NCBI RefSeq assembly: GCF_026213295.1
Contig: NC_079416.1
Location: 23,807,737 to 23,871,736, forward strand
DNA length: 64,000 bases
Direction of reading: 5' to 3'
Origin: Gadus chalcogrammus
Taxonomy: Eukaryota > Chordata > Actinopteri > Gadiformes > Gadidae
Shown here: one piece after another, positions 38,791 to 63,440 of the stretch
Layout: every line of letters starts with the position of its first letter
Position numbering within the stretch: position 1 is the first letter of the stretch
The notes under the pieces: generated by a model
What the model saw: only the letters and a program-made list of their open reading frames with translations
Told to the model about the DNA's origin: nothing
Databases searched by the model: none
Program-made: the position numbers and the translations under genes

Positions 38791-39299
38791 TAGAGGGGCC
38801 TGCGTTTCCTTCTGTATCAGGTAAATTGGTGCAATATACATTTTTATTTTAAACAAATCCTGAGAGAATCTTCATTACAATTCTAAGCAAGAAAATCGTG
38901 ATTTGATGAAGAATCGTCTATTTTACTCTAATCTAAACGTATTTTCAATCAGTTGCCCCCATGTAGTATGGTAGCAGTTGTCCTACGTTAAGATTAGAGG
39001 GAGAGAGAGTTGAGGTTACGGCGGGTGGTGCCAATGTGGGGACTAGAGAGGAGGGGGGGAGAGGATGTTACGATACCCATTTGGTGAGACTCCAATACTT
39101 AGAATAGCATAATTGTACTCCATTCGTTTGGCACTGCATCCAGTAATTCTGTCTGTGCTTCCGGGGAACACACTCCATTAATCCATAACCATAATTCGGT
39201 AACCTCAGACATCCCACACTTTCTATTGTAATGTAAGTGAAGATGTTTATTGGAATTAATCAGTGCAATATACTCAAGTTAGTACTGTAATTACTTCTG

Positions 39300-39453
39300 G
39301 TGAACAATTATTATTACCCATGCCCATGCAGGATTAACTGACACCATTTCATCTTTTATGCGTCAACATTTTCCTTTTTGCTGAATCTTTTTAACTGTTA
39401 TTTAAAAGCGTTAGTGGATGTCACCTTAACAAAGACCGTTGAGGCCTTCCTGT
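39300..39453 (-). pseudogene. Remnant of a sulfotransferase 3' flank
   Basis: About 150 bp resembles the 3' region of SULT copy 2 (30180-30329), including the segment with cctttttgctgaat and ttgaggccttcctgtc. Similarity stops at the point where the coding part of copy 2 exon 6 begins. No SULT coding sequence follows until copy 3 at 42754. I read it as the 3' scar of a deleted tandem SULT copy. Confidence 0.6.
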
Positions 39454-40004
39454 CAGTGTGATAAATACCCGTCACTATTCGGGGGGGTCCCCATCCCCCG
39501 ATTTTTGCTCAATACCGATCCCTAACCCTAACCCTCTAAATGCTCTCAATATGTAGTAGGCCTATAACATGGGACAACAACCAACCACAAGGCCTACATA
39601 ACCATGCAGTATGCCCAGAGCCCTTCTAAGGACAGCCTCTGCACTCTCCATTGAACCCCATTGTATCGAACTTGGTTGCAGTTCCATTATGATTCCACTG
39701 GGGGTGATCGCCTGAGTGCAGATTGAACGGGGGTCTATGGGACTAGACGGCTAAATGTATCTCTTTCACCTGCTTGTCGCTGAAATATCTCAGATTTTAT
39801 TGTAGATTCCGCAAGTTCAATATAGATTATAGTTCAAAAGTCAAATTAATGAGTATGTTGTTTCTTACAGTTTGGGCCGTTGTTGACCGTAAACGCTAGC
39901 ATTCTGCTAATGAATGCTGATTGGTCAGGGACGGACTTGCGACTGATCACGACCAGAGACCCCGCTTGATGGCATCTGAAGCTGAATCAGAAACATTATC
40001 TTAA

Positions 40005-40763
40005 AGGTCCCATGGCATGCTATTTCATGGATGGTGCAGAATTACAGCCACTACGAGCCAGTCGCACATTGAGCTTTCCCCAAATGCGGCGTTTCGGTGC
40101 CTGTAGGTAGGGTGTGGCCCTGAGCAGCTTGCGGCCACGGTACCATGCGCTCTGTTTACAGTGGATGTATCGCAATGGCGAGGCGCACACAGCCTTTAGC
40201 CGTGTTCTGTAAATATTCTAAAACACTCCGGGTGCTCCGCCGGGAGTCCTGGAGCTCTATATCTAAATAATGTCATATAATTAGATATGTATATCATATA
40301 ATATATATTATCACGACTGCGTCGGGTTCTCCGACGTCTCTGGTTCTTCCACGTCCACATCAATCTGAAGTAGACTGAACCACGACATTGTGGAGAAATG
40401 GCTTGTTGACTGCGGTTGTCTCCCACCGGAGCCTCGCTGCCGAGGCAGCGGGCAGCGCTTAGGCACCTCCGCCTCCTGCAGCGCCGAGGCGGTGGTCCCT
40501 CGGCAGCGGGGAGCGGGGCTCCAGCGGGAGACATTTGCGGGAAACAATCCCTTTCTCCTCCATGTCGTGGTTCATGTACTTCAGGGAGTCAAAGCCAAAG
40601 TTTCTTTCCCCCAATTCCTTCTCAACCATGGCTGAGATAACCCCCACTACGAGTCCGTTGTGGATATACCAGAGACGAGAGTCCGACATGTTATGCACCA
40701 AAACACCAACAGCAGAACGGTTATCCAAATAACAAGGAAGTGTACAACACTTGCGTTACAGTC
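40005..40763. mobile_element. Left part of a TTAA-flanked repetitive element
   Basis: Begins ttaa|aggtcccatggcatg, a start common to fish interspersed repeats; no matching right end was found. The segment with cctggagctctatatc and gggttctccgacgtctctgg (40243-40370) recurs at 42001-42155, on the other side of the palindrome. That shows an internal tandem duplication older than the palindrome insertion. Confidence 0.45.
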
Positions 40764-40769
40764 CTGGAG

Positions 40770-41998
40770 TATGGAGTCAGAACAGTCTCATTATTAATGA
40801 ATGCACAGAGAAGGATTCACAAATGTATTTTGTGATTTATACATAAATGACTCTCTTCTCACAAATACATTTCAATGCACACACAAATGGATATCGGCAT
40901 GTATAAATGTAAAATAAATCCATAAACAAAAATAAGTTTCACAAACATATTTCTGATCCACACACAAATATGTCTTGTTTTAAATAAAGGTAATATAAAT
41001 CCATAAATATATTAATTTAAAAAAGATTTGCAATTTTCATCAAAAATGTATTTGGATGTTGTTACATTTATGTACAAACTGTTAAACTTGAATTTACAAG
41101 ACGCTTTTCATTTGTGAGCTTGTTTGCATTTGTGTGTGAAACTGTCTGCATTTATGTGTGGATTTTTGAGACTCTCCTGACTTCGCTAGATTCACAAATG
41201 CATTTTTTTCAACAAGGAACTCTCTGTAGCCAATCAGATGCCTCCCTCGTTTTCAGCCAATCACATGGCTGCAGTTCCGACCTCTGAGTCCAGCCTCCGA
41301 GCCTCCCGGTTCTCTGTCAAATGTCTACTCTATCGGAAAGAACATGGTTTTTTGAATGATCGTACATAACAATCTCTAGGTGGTGAAGAAGTAAATGCTG
41401 CGTCACGACACTTTTTCCATCTAATTTCGACTGGGTTTTGGGATTATCGGTGCCGTTAAAGTAGTAAACGGCACCGACGTAAAAACCCAGTCACAGAAGT
41501 CATGTGGTTGACTGAAAACGAGGGAGGCATCTGATTAGCTACAGAGACTTCCTTGTTGAAAAAAATGCATTTGTGAATCTAGCGACGTCAGGAGAGTCTC
41601 AAAAATCCACACATAAATGCAGACAGTTTCACACACAAATGCAAACAAGCTCACAAATGAAAAGCGTCTTGTAAATTCAAGTTTAACAGTTTGTACATAA
41701 ATGTAACAACATCCAAATACATTTTTGATGAAAATTGCAAATCTTTTTTAAATTAATATATTTATGGATTTATATTACCTTTATTTAAAACAAGACATAT
41801 TTGTGTGTGGATCAGAAATATGTTTGTGAAACTTATTTTTGTTTATGGATTTATTTTACATTTATACATGCCGATATCCATTTGTGTGTGCATTGAAATG
41901 TATTTGTGAGAAGAGAGTAATTTATGTATAAATCACAAAATACATTTGTGAATCCTTCTCTGTGCATTCATTAATAATGAGACTGTTCTGACTCCATA
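40770..41998. mobile_element. 1.2-kb palindromic (foldback) transposon
   Basis: The two arms (about 40770-41275 and 41490-41998) are near-perfect reverse complements rich in cacaaatg and catttgtg motifs. CTGGAG stands on both sides (40764-40769 and 41999-42004), and the uninterrupted form agtcctggagctctatatc survives at about 40243-40262. The exact end is ambiguous by two bases, so the duplication is 2-6 bp. The centre holds a second small hairpin around ggtgccgtt. No coding frame. Confidence 0.88.
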
Positions 41999-42157
41999 CT
42001 GGAGCTCTATATCTAAATAATATCATATAATACATAGATATCTATATTATTCAATGCATATTATCACGGCCAAAAGCTGTGTGCGCCTCCAGACGATATT
42101 ATAAATCTCAAACGACTGTCGGGTTCTCCGATGTCTCTGGTTCTTCCACGTCCACTA

Positions 42158-42552
42158 TGTAACATGCTTGTCTCTGGCATGAACATAAACCGGGGAGGCC
42201 ACACGCAGGGTAAAGGAATAACAATTTTTTTATTACATGAGATTTAACAGAAACTAAGGTAATGGGATGTGGTGTAAGTCAGTGATATGTGATGTAACCT
42301 AAAGTGTGGTGTGAGATCAGTCATGGGAACAACCAAACAGAGCCTAACGCCAGCGGAGGAGAGCAGCCCCCTGGGTGTCGGCACGGCAGGCCTTTTCTAC
42401 CTCACCCATCAGCAGGGTCATTGCACACACCTGAGACCTGCACACAATAAAGAGCGGTGACAGAACAGGCAAGCAGCACAAATGGGCGGAGCCTCGAGAG
42501 ACCCGCCTAGGTGGTTACATATCCCCTCGAGAGACCCGCCTAGGTGGTTACA
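42158..42552 (-). mobile_element. Possible solo LTR (minus strand)
   Basis: On the minus strand the segment begins TGTAACCACCTAGG, contains AATAAA about 70 bp before its end and finishes GCATGTTACA. These are the TG...CA ends and polyadenylation signal expected of a solo retrotransposon LTR. The beginning is tandemly duplicated over 32 bp. No 4-6-bp target duplication was seen, so a DNA element with TA duplication remains possible. Confidence 0.4.
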
Positions 42553-42753
42553 TATCCCCCCCTTAAAACAGAAGCCCACCTATGTGGGGGGCCACTATTC
42601 CAACTACAAAACACAGCATTAATAAACACTGTATTTTTAACCCCACGTGATTAAACTAACCCAACTCCCGAAGTACCAACCAACACATACAACACTTCCA
42701 GGGCCATGGGCAATTTTTGTTTCTGTATTTTTTGATAAAATTTGAGAGCCCCC

Positions 42754-45700
42754 TCAGATTTTCTTTTTGAGGCTTTCAGTGGGTCTCATGGGTAAATCGA
42801 CAGGGTCGAGGCCGCCGGACCCCCCCTGTATTTCGCACACTGCTTCCTGTCCCTTGTGGCCCACTGGGATGTCCCAGCTGAAGTTCAGCTGCAGGTCCTT
42901 CATTCTTTCATTGTAGACTCTGTCGAAGCGCTCACTCTGTGCCACTGTCAGGGCGTTCTTCCAGTCGCCGATGGTCCCTGACACGGAAACAGCATGAGAA
43001 GGGGTGACAAAGTGGGACCAGTAACGGAGAATTAAGTGACCAATTCAGCTTACTATTTTGAGAATTGGGGGCAGGCCATATTAGCATATTCATAGATCCT
43101 GGAACAGCAAATTAGGCTGAAGATGTGGAGTTACATGCAAGGCATTTAAAGTGGCGTGGGGATTTTATGGAAGACATTAAGAAACAGGAAAAATAAGCAA
43201 GAAAGCTTCACACTCTTATCTTTTGTACGATTTCTAATCCTATCCGTGCCACATATTTGAAAGCCCTTGTGTGTAGTAGTTGTGTATATATTTAAGTTGG
43301 GTCATCCATTGGAGTTAACAAAGGTTAAGAAAATTAAGGTTGCCCTATATTTTACGGTTCACCAATAGGTTGTGATAAGCTGTACATTGTATCAAATAAC
43401 ACAAAAACAAGAAATATGTTCCTTATTTTAACAAACACAGTTATACTTTAGTTATGCTCCATACACCTAACTTTCGCTGGAATAAGAAACCGAATATCAT
43501 GCCGTATTAGACCCATAATATACTATTACCTAATTATAATTAGGTTAGATTATACCAGATTATACCAAATTACCCTCTAATAAAGTAAAATAAGATTCAA
43601 GTGGGAAATAAAGATGGATTTCAGTTGTTGTAATGTGTCACAAATCACTTATAATGTCCAAGAAGGGTTTAAAAGTAGGAAATAAAGATGCAATGAATAA
43701 TTTGGTATACTACTCCATAATATGGCTTTAAATATGTGGCATCTATTTAAAACATAATTGTGTTGAATGGTGTCTCATAAGGGTATAAAATGTTATAATA
43801 AACAACATATTTATAGTTTTTACTTCCAAAAGTTTGGAAATTCTTTAGAAGGATGGGGTCAACCTTTGTGGGATATGGCAGTGTAGAATGGATCATTAGT
43901 ATAAAAGCAGTTTTCTAAACTTCTATTTTACCGCATCGAGAGCCGCTGTTGACTCGCTGGCTTTGGTTTACCTTTCCTCATGAACTGGCCCTTGTTCCTG
44001 TCCTTGATGTGTTTGGTTAAGAACTCATAGTTGGCTTTGTCATCTTGCTTCATGTTGTTGAAGGTCACCTTCTCGATGATGGCATCAATGGCGGCGTCTG
44101 GCAGATTCTTGCCAACAAACTCACACAGACGCACGACCACAGACCTCAGGTCCTAACCCATAGAGCAAATAGAATGACTACGGTCACACCAAAGGACTCA
44201 TGAGCAGCCAGAGCAGCCAGCAGCCATTCCTCTCCAATGGCTACCAGGAGCAGCGGCTACCGTAGCAGCAGTAATCGGCGCAGTGTCCAGAGCGCCTTTA
44301 ATCGATCCACCTCCACCTAGCAGAGTTGGTGCCAACACATTCTCACTTCCAGTTTGTCAGAAATCAATTCTTTTTTGGGTCTTTTGGCGTTAACTGCTGA
44401 CGCAAAGGTTGTCCTTTTGCGTCTTCATTCGACGCAGGGGGTGTTCAACTCCCTTTCAAATCGCTCCACGGCAATATCTGACGCCAAGGGAAAGCTCTCC
44501 CGCAAATCTTTTTTTCTCCTTTGATTGGTTATTTATTTGGCACTGAAACGGGTTAAGGTTAGTGTAGTAGTGGTTAGGGATAGGGTCAGGGTAGTAGTGG
44601 TTAGGGTTAGGGTTGTAGCGGTTAGGGTTAGCCAGGATATTACCAGACCAAGGTCAATCGTAGATTGCACGTTGGTCTGGCTAACCTGCTGCCCTTTCCT
44701 TCAACTCAAGAGGCGTAATCATCGGGCCTAACTGTACGCAATTGGCTGCTTGCTGCCGCTTCCCTGTCGTCCTTGTTTTAAACCAGCCAATAGCGCGTCA
44801 GGGGTAGGGAGAAGCCAGTTTGGTGATTGGCTCCCGCAAAAACGTATTGAAAGCAGAAAGAAATGTATTGCTCTTCTCCATATCCTTCTCCGGTTGCGCA
44901 CTTGGAGGGATTACATTGTAATGACTTGAAAACCCCCTGCGTCGAATGAAGACGCATAAGTACACCCTTTGCATCAGCAGATAATGCCAAAAGCAAAACT
45001 TGATGACGAACTTGGAGTGAGAATGTGTTGGAAGTGGCCACCAAAAGCAGATCTGGATTGAATTTTCTCCAGTGCGAAATTCGAACAAACCTGGATTAGA
45101 ATCCCATCCACAGTTTCCATTTGCTATAATCAAGTCTGTTTGTCTACCAGAAAACAAACGTAGGCGCGACCACAAACGTGATGTTGATTTCTGAAGGTCA
45201 AGGTCAAACTCCTTGCTTGCGGAAGCATTTTTTTTCTAACAATATGACTGATTCGTTCAGTAGATTAAATTCAACATGATTCAGAATATGTGGCCATCTA
45301 TTCAAAGCCTTTGGACTGCAGCACTGCTCCAGCAGCTAGCGGCCACAAGCACCAAATAATTTTTAGGTGGGACCCCCCAGTAAGGGAACTATGATATGGA
45401 TGTGTGGTTGGGTCTGTTTGTCACAGAGTGATTACCTTGATCATGTCTTCATAGTGGAGGAATAGGATGTTGTACTTGTCTTGATTGGCGTACCATCCTT
45501 TAACATGGTCAAACCAACAGCCTCCCATCACTGGTGGACATAGAAACATAAAATATTCAAGATGGGACGGAGAGACGCTAAAACGATAAGAAGAATCATC
45601 GGTCAAAAGGGTCCTCCAGTCTATTCCTGCTTGTCTTTGTGAGTCACTCACTCCTTCCACTGATGAAGTTGTCGAGCATCTCGTTGAAGTGTTCTGCGTC

Positions 45701-47807
45701 CTCCAGATTCTTGATGATCTTTGTAAAGTGAAAGTAGGACACCATTGCGTCTTTTGGATTCCTGGAAACATAAATGACCTGAAGAGAGAGTGAACCGTAA
45801 TCGATTACGTTGTGGGTGTTTGCATGCGTATTGTGTCTGTGTGCATCTGTAACAGAGGTTGGTTTGGAAATGTTTGCCCTGAATGCAAATCAACCGATAA
45901 ATCCTTTATGTTAGTGTTCAATGGTCATTCGTTGGATGAACATTTTGACTATCACTTCCAATGTCGATGTTTGAGCGTTATTACCGAATTATTTGGGCTG
46001 GCAACTTAACCCGTTTAAACTAATGATTGCAATCAACACATAGATTCAATTCGCCCCCTTGATCGCTTATGTCCCAGAATGAAACCGTAACAGGTTGACA
46101 CAATAATACTTTGATGATGGCTGCAAATTATCGCTTTTCATGATCATTTGATGATCGCTGCAAAACAAACTTTTGTATCAGCTTCATGTGTTCAGTCATG
46201 TATTCATGTACTTCATAACTTCTCGCCATGGTTGTGTCCAGGGAGTATGGCCATGTATGGAGTAACTCATTAAATAACTCTTTTATATAGTTGAATTAAA
46301 ACTTTTTAAAGTATTTCTTTCTCGTCAGTTTGACCCAGTGGTTTACTCTTCCACCACATGTGCAGAGGTTATTGCACTGCTAGATTTGGGTTCATAGTTT
46401 ACAATAGTTCATGCCCGTGTTTGTGCACCAGCCACACATGCACTGGATGTGGATGTGTGTGCGCACGCAGCCTCCCCTGACCTTGGCCTTCTTCTTCTGC
46501 AGGCCGCTTGGCACCAGGTGCTCCTGCAGGTGGGAGCAGAAGAGGCGTGGGGAGCGGCGAATGGCATAGGTGGGCGTGCCTTTGGGCTGGTACTCTAACC
46601 AGGGCATCCACCTAAAGGTGGGGGCGTCCTTCAGCTCGGGGAAGTCCTCCTCAAAGATCAGGGTGATGATTCTCTGGGTCCATACGGTCCCTAGGGATAT
46701 TTATTTTCCATATCAAAACAGAAAAAACATTACACGCTACACGCAGACTGCATCTATGGTCCAGTGGCGTGTTCTTCTGTGAGGTCAATCCTGAGGGAAT
46801 GTTTTTGTAGCTTCTATGAATAAATGAAACTTAAAAAGGATTGAATCTTTTCCCATCCCCCCTGGCTCTGGCTGGGTCCAGTTGGTCACCAGAAGCTCTT
46901 TATCTCTTTGCCATTGACACCTCAACGTGCGAGACTCGACTTCCAGTGCTTCGAAGGTACGAAAGAAACATATTGCATTTGAAAGATTGATTCATGTGTT
47001 TATCAAGGCACATATTCAAATGTAAGTCACTTGTCTTTTGTCCTCTGAGTCATTTATCGCACAGTTGGGGTAGATGCTCGTTTTGCAGAAAAGTTCACGT
47101 TCATATGTTAAGTAATTAAGATTGATTTATTCTTAGTATGTGTAGTCTGTATGGACATTTTACAGGTATATTTTAACAATATTAGCAGACAACGTTGCAC
47201 TTGTTGTGCAATGCTAAATATTGTGCAACATTGCACAACATTTTTCATGAGTTAAATCAGTTTGGGGTATTAGCACAGTATCCAATATCGACTTATAACA
47301 TAATTGGTATAAGGCCAAAGTAGGCCAAAGTATAAGTGGTCAAGTATGTGTGCTGTGCTTTACTGCCTTTCAATTATCACATATATTGTGATTGATACTA
47401 TTAAATATAAATTTCAAGCAGTCTTCTAGCGTTCTTTTGTTTTCAATGAAAAGTAATAAAGGTCAACTTCTACATGCTTCCAAAAACATTAGAACATTTT
47501 ATCACTGAACAATGGGGAATCCTTATTAACTGTAAGAACACTATATAAGCATTTAAATGTAATTTCGCAGTATGAAATACGAAGTGATCCTCAGGTCTGA
47601 TGTAACACATTTTAATTGCTGCCAAATATTATATCTGAGATTGTCACCTGATTTGGGGAAAGTCACAAGGTAAACGTCATCATCTCTGACTTCGAATTGC
47701 GGCAAATCTTCAATAAATTCCTTTGAATGAATTTTGTCCAAATGAAAAACATTCCCTTTGTACTCGAGAAGAGTATCACCGAATAGTTTGTATTCTTGTT
47801 GAGCCAT
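42754..47807 (-). CDS. Cytosolic sulfotransferase, copy 3 (diverged paralogue with extended C-terminus)
   Basis: PAPS-dependent sulfotransferase. Exons on the minus strand: 47807-47648, 46690-46482, 45778-45652, 45530-45436, 44152-43972, 42977-42754; 331 residues. The architecture equals copies 1 and 2, but exon 1 is two codons shorter and introns are much longer. PAPS motifs, the catalytic His ([10 protein letters not shown]) and [16 protein letters not shown] are intact. Exon 6 does not stop after the usual SWDI end but runs on for about 30 residues ([16 protein letters not shown] and onward to LKKKI). The usual stop has been lost or replaced, and the tail may be non-functional. Intron 4 (between exons 4 and 5) holds a foldback element. 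A possible solo LTR lies just downstream and could supply polyadenylation. Confidence 0.9.
44325..45045. mobile_element. Foldback MITE in intron of SULT copy 3
   Basis: The left arm (ccaacacattctcacttcc, cttcattcgacgcaggggg) is mirrored by the right arm (ccccctgcgtcgaatgaag, ggagtgagaatgtgttgg). Between them lies telomere-like ggttagggttaggg sequence (about 44560-44635). Target duplication undecided. Confidence 0.7.
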
Positions 47808-47992
47808 TGCTTCGTTGCATGCAGTTCTGTGCAGTGAGTTGGAGAACAGAGCTTTAAATAAGACACTCGTCGAGGCATAATTTATGACTATCCACACCTC
47901 CACAACAGGGTCATACAATACCAAGGTCAAGATGGGGGATTCGACCATCCCCATCAAACATTGCCAATTTTACTTTTTAATGTTTACCATTC

Positions 47993-48925
47993 AGGGGGGG
48001 GGGGGGTGTGTGTGTGTGTGTTTGTGGAGAGTAAAGCAGGTGAATGGGCCCTTGGTGTGAGCACACACAGTGTGCACCCACTGTTCCCGCACAAGGTTGC
48101 AACATTGGAGCACCCAACACTCACTATCTACACCCATATTCCCACACATTTCACCCTCTGTCTTGCGGGAACCAAGCTTGGGGATCTGACACTATAAAAA
48201 ATCTCTGTCAGCGTGGTTCAATACCACAACTGATCAAGATGGCAAAGCGATTCTCTGTTCAGACTGCCTTACAGTTGATATTTGAAGAGACAGAGGGTTT
48301 TGATGGTGATGCTGAGGAAACAGTTTCAGAAAGTGAGGATAACATTTCTGAAAATTCAGAGTCTGAACCTTGAGTTTGAAGAGGAGGATCAGCATCAGCC
48401 AGCTCCGAAACGTAAAAGACAAATACACAATATACATAATACATAATAATATAAAACACAATATACATGCAACCAGTGCAAAAAATACATATGCAATACA
48501 CACACAGTGAGACTCTGCCCCTTATGTGTGGTATAGACTGATATACGTATAATGGCTGTGTTCAAAGGCTTTAATGTGTTGTTCAGACAGATGTTATTGA
48601 GTATGTTTAAATTTCTAATGATGTTGATAATTTCCCAGTTATGCCTGTTTTATGATGCATTTCCTTATTTTATTACATGCTAATACGAAAATAAACAAAA
48701 ACGAGTGGCACCTCTATTCATAAATGTGATTTAACAAAGGTAAAGGGAACAAATTTAACATATGTGTTGTTTATATTACTTGCAATTGGGTTGAAGTAAC
48801 CATTTGGTGAGTATTTAAAAAAAAAGTTAGATTATGTTGAATTAAAAGGCCTAAAATGCAATGGGTCCACCAGACCCAGCAGCACCTCCTGTGCAACAAA
48901 AAAACGAACACCCTATGAGGGTTAA
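47993..48925 (+). mobile_element. Truncated piggyBac-like element
   Basis: A short frame at 48240-48373 reads MAKRFSVQTALQLIFEETEG and continues as an acidic Ser/Glu stretch; just beyond its stop another frame gives EFEEEDQHQPAPKRK. This resembles the N-terminus of fish piggyBac transposases. The right end is ccctatgagggttaa with TTAA at 48922-48925. The left end is lost in a G-run. Transposase catalytic residues are absent, so it is dead. Confidence 0.65.
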
Positions 48926-48958
48926 TATGAAGACAACAAGTTAGTGAATGGAACCATA

Positions 48959-50743
48959 CACTCAAAAAAATGATTTTTTGCCATAATAAACTTTAAGCTT
49001 AACATTTAAATTAAACCTGTTTAAAGTAAATACATCATATATTATATTCATCCATATTCATTAAATACAACATAAACCAGTTCAATAGGAAATTAAATCT
49101 GATTTATTCACATTAAGTCTATTTAATCGTTTCACTGGAATTCATTGGATCCACCTGAAGCACGCGGGCACACCACTCTTTCATTCCCGAATAGACCTCG
49201 TGCTGATGAATGGACCGAGTTTGGTAAGCTTTTTATCCGTTTAAGTTAACTAGAAACCGATTATTTATTAGATGTCCACATGTTTAATGGGGAACATTAG
49301 AATAGATGTTCTGTTACTGAATATAAGCGTTTCTTTATTCATTTAGGCGAGTTATCTAGCACTGTAACTAGCACTAGCTAACTATTTAGCTAACTAGCTG
49401 GGTAACCTGGCTAGGAAAATAGTCATGAAACACCATAAATATGCTATTGCTTTCACAATGGTATCGCAAATCCCTTGGCTTATGTTGTGCAACGGCTTGT
49501 GCCCTTAGCATTTAGGCATGGTTTACGTCAGGTGGCTAGCACTACGACATTGGGTCTGCCAAAGCATTTAGCTAGCTATCGTATTTCGCATGTCCCCGCG
49601 ATTGACTGGCTCCTGGCCGTTAAGGTGGAATCGAGGGAGTGGTTGCCGACCGTACACGTCCAGCCGTTGCGTAGGGAGTGAGAGCCTGTTGTCGGGAGTG
49701 TACTGGTAATCTATGAAAACGTGGTTGTTTTGATAAAACACAGTTCGAATATATGCTATACTTTGCCATCTCCAAATGTATTAAAACGTCCAAAGATGCC
49801 ATATTACCACAGTTTTGGACGAGAGTTGGTAATGACGGCTGTTGGGGGGGGGGGGGGGGGGGTGCATGCCCATGGACTTACATTTATCGTCTCGTGTGAA
49901 TTGTCACTTATAGCCTACTTTTCCTCAATTTTCATATTCAGGTATTCTCTCTTTGGATTTACTTTGTGAAAACCAGGGCAACCTCTTAATAGTAAGTATT
50001 AGTGGCATTTTTTGTTGGGTTTTCTCTACTAAAATATTGATCAGCTAATCTGTCCCTTCCACCCTTTATTTTTTTTCTGCAGGTTTGATGATGACGACCT
50101 AATTTGAGCTCAGCGTTATTCTTGTAATTTAGTGCTCTTCAGATCACACTAACAGTTGCCTCTGGATCAATCTCCTAATCTACTAATGTGTACAACTGTC
50201 AATAAATGTATTTGTTTTTTATTTTTTTTCCAAATTCCTTTCCAGGCTCCTTGTTCTCGTAATAAATATGGATAATTGCTCTAATGTATGTCCTACCTTC
50301 TTATTTCTTCGCAAAATGATATTTAACTTGTGTTTTTGTAAACAGTGATAGCTGAATTTCAGCAGAATACGAAAACTGAGGTACAGTGAAGACTATTTAA
50401 GCCCAAAAGTTAAAATGTATGCATTTCAATTACATGACAATTTTCCATCTATTTTGATCACATAACTCCAATGTAAAAAATGACATTTCAATCCATCTTT
50501 ATTAATCATGTTCATGTAATCTAACCAAATACATTGGGTTTATGCATAATACCTGAGTAAGTCCAATTTAATTGATTAATGTTGAGTTTATCTATTTTAT
50601 TCATGTTGAATGAACATGATTAATAAACATGGATTGAAATGTCATTTTTTACATTGGAGTTATGTGATCAAAATAGATGGAAAATTGTCATGCAATTGAA
50701 ATGCATAAATTTTAACTTTTGGGCTTAAATATTTTTTTGAGTG
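48959..50743. mobile_element. TA-flanked non-autonomous element with CACTCAAAAAAAT ends
   Basis: The left end CACTCAAAAAAATGATTTTT pairs with the right ATTTTTTTGAGTG, and TA flanks both sides (48957-48958 and 50744-50745). The right third holds an internal inverted repeat (50396-50530 against 50605-50733). The middle has a splice-like acceptor near 50083 and AATAAA near 50205, so the element could carry exon and polyadenylation signals. No transposase. Confidence 0.65.
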
Positions 50744-50872
50744 TAGGGGCCCTGCTATGGGTGGAGGTAGAAATAGGGGCCCTGCTATGGGTGGAGGTAG
50801 ATAGGGGCCCTGCTATGGGTGGAGGTAGATAGGGGCCCTGCTATGGCTGGAGGTAGATAGGGGCCCTGCTGA
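50744..50872 (+). repeat. 27-bp ggggccctgc minisatellite, second array
   Basis: Four to five units of the same repeat as 37907-38310, immediately right of the TA-flanked element. Evidence of segmental duplication with the orphan SULT region. Confidence 0.92.
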
Positions 50873-51369
50873 AGGCACCAAGGTGATATGCTTGCCATTT
50901 ATTAATGGCTGACGTGTCACATGGCTAACTTAAAGCGCTAACTGAGTCAGACTCGGACCAAGAGACCATTTGAAACCCACTGACCATTTCGAAACGGCAC
51001 TTATCCAATACTGAGGCGAGCAGGCAGGGCAGGATATATATTTTTTTATCAAACAAAAGTAAGCTCTATATGAATGAAATGTGTTTAGAATTCCGAAAAC
51101 ACCGTCTGATACGTTCAGCACTCAAATAAGAATAATGGTCATTCGTTAATTTATATATTTCTATATACATTCTTTTACTCTCATTATCACTTTTGTCGCA
51201 CCCTGTTGATGAGGTATTTACTAAATTGCTTATCTACTGCTTCCCCGGCCGGAACACAGCTCGCGTTCTGGGGCCCTGCCCTGGTGGCCTCTGCCTAACA
51301 ACGGGATGTGGACACGCTGCGTAGCAACAGGACGTGGAGACGCCAAACACTCGACCGCCAGCTCCAAGG
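50873..51369 (+). promoter_or_regulatory. ak7: Intergenic region containing the likely ak7 promoter
   Basis: About 500 bp between the minisatellite and the ak7 start codon. The last 130 bp is GC-richer than the rest, as expected for a CpG-type promoter and 5' UTR. I could not assign a TATA box or specific transcription factor site, such as an X-box for ciliary RFX factors. Confidence 0.35.

Positions 51370-63440
<12,071 letters not shown>

Noticed and set aside
44560..44640. Interstitial telomere (ggttaggg) tract
   Set aside because: Only a few degenerate units inside a foldback element; similar short runs at 31940 and 39520. Not evidence of a chromosome end or fusion.
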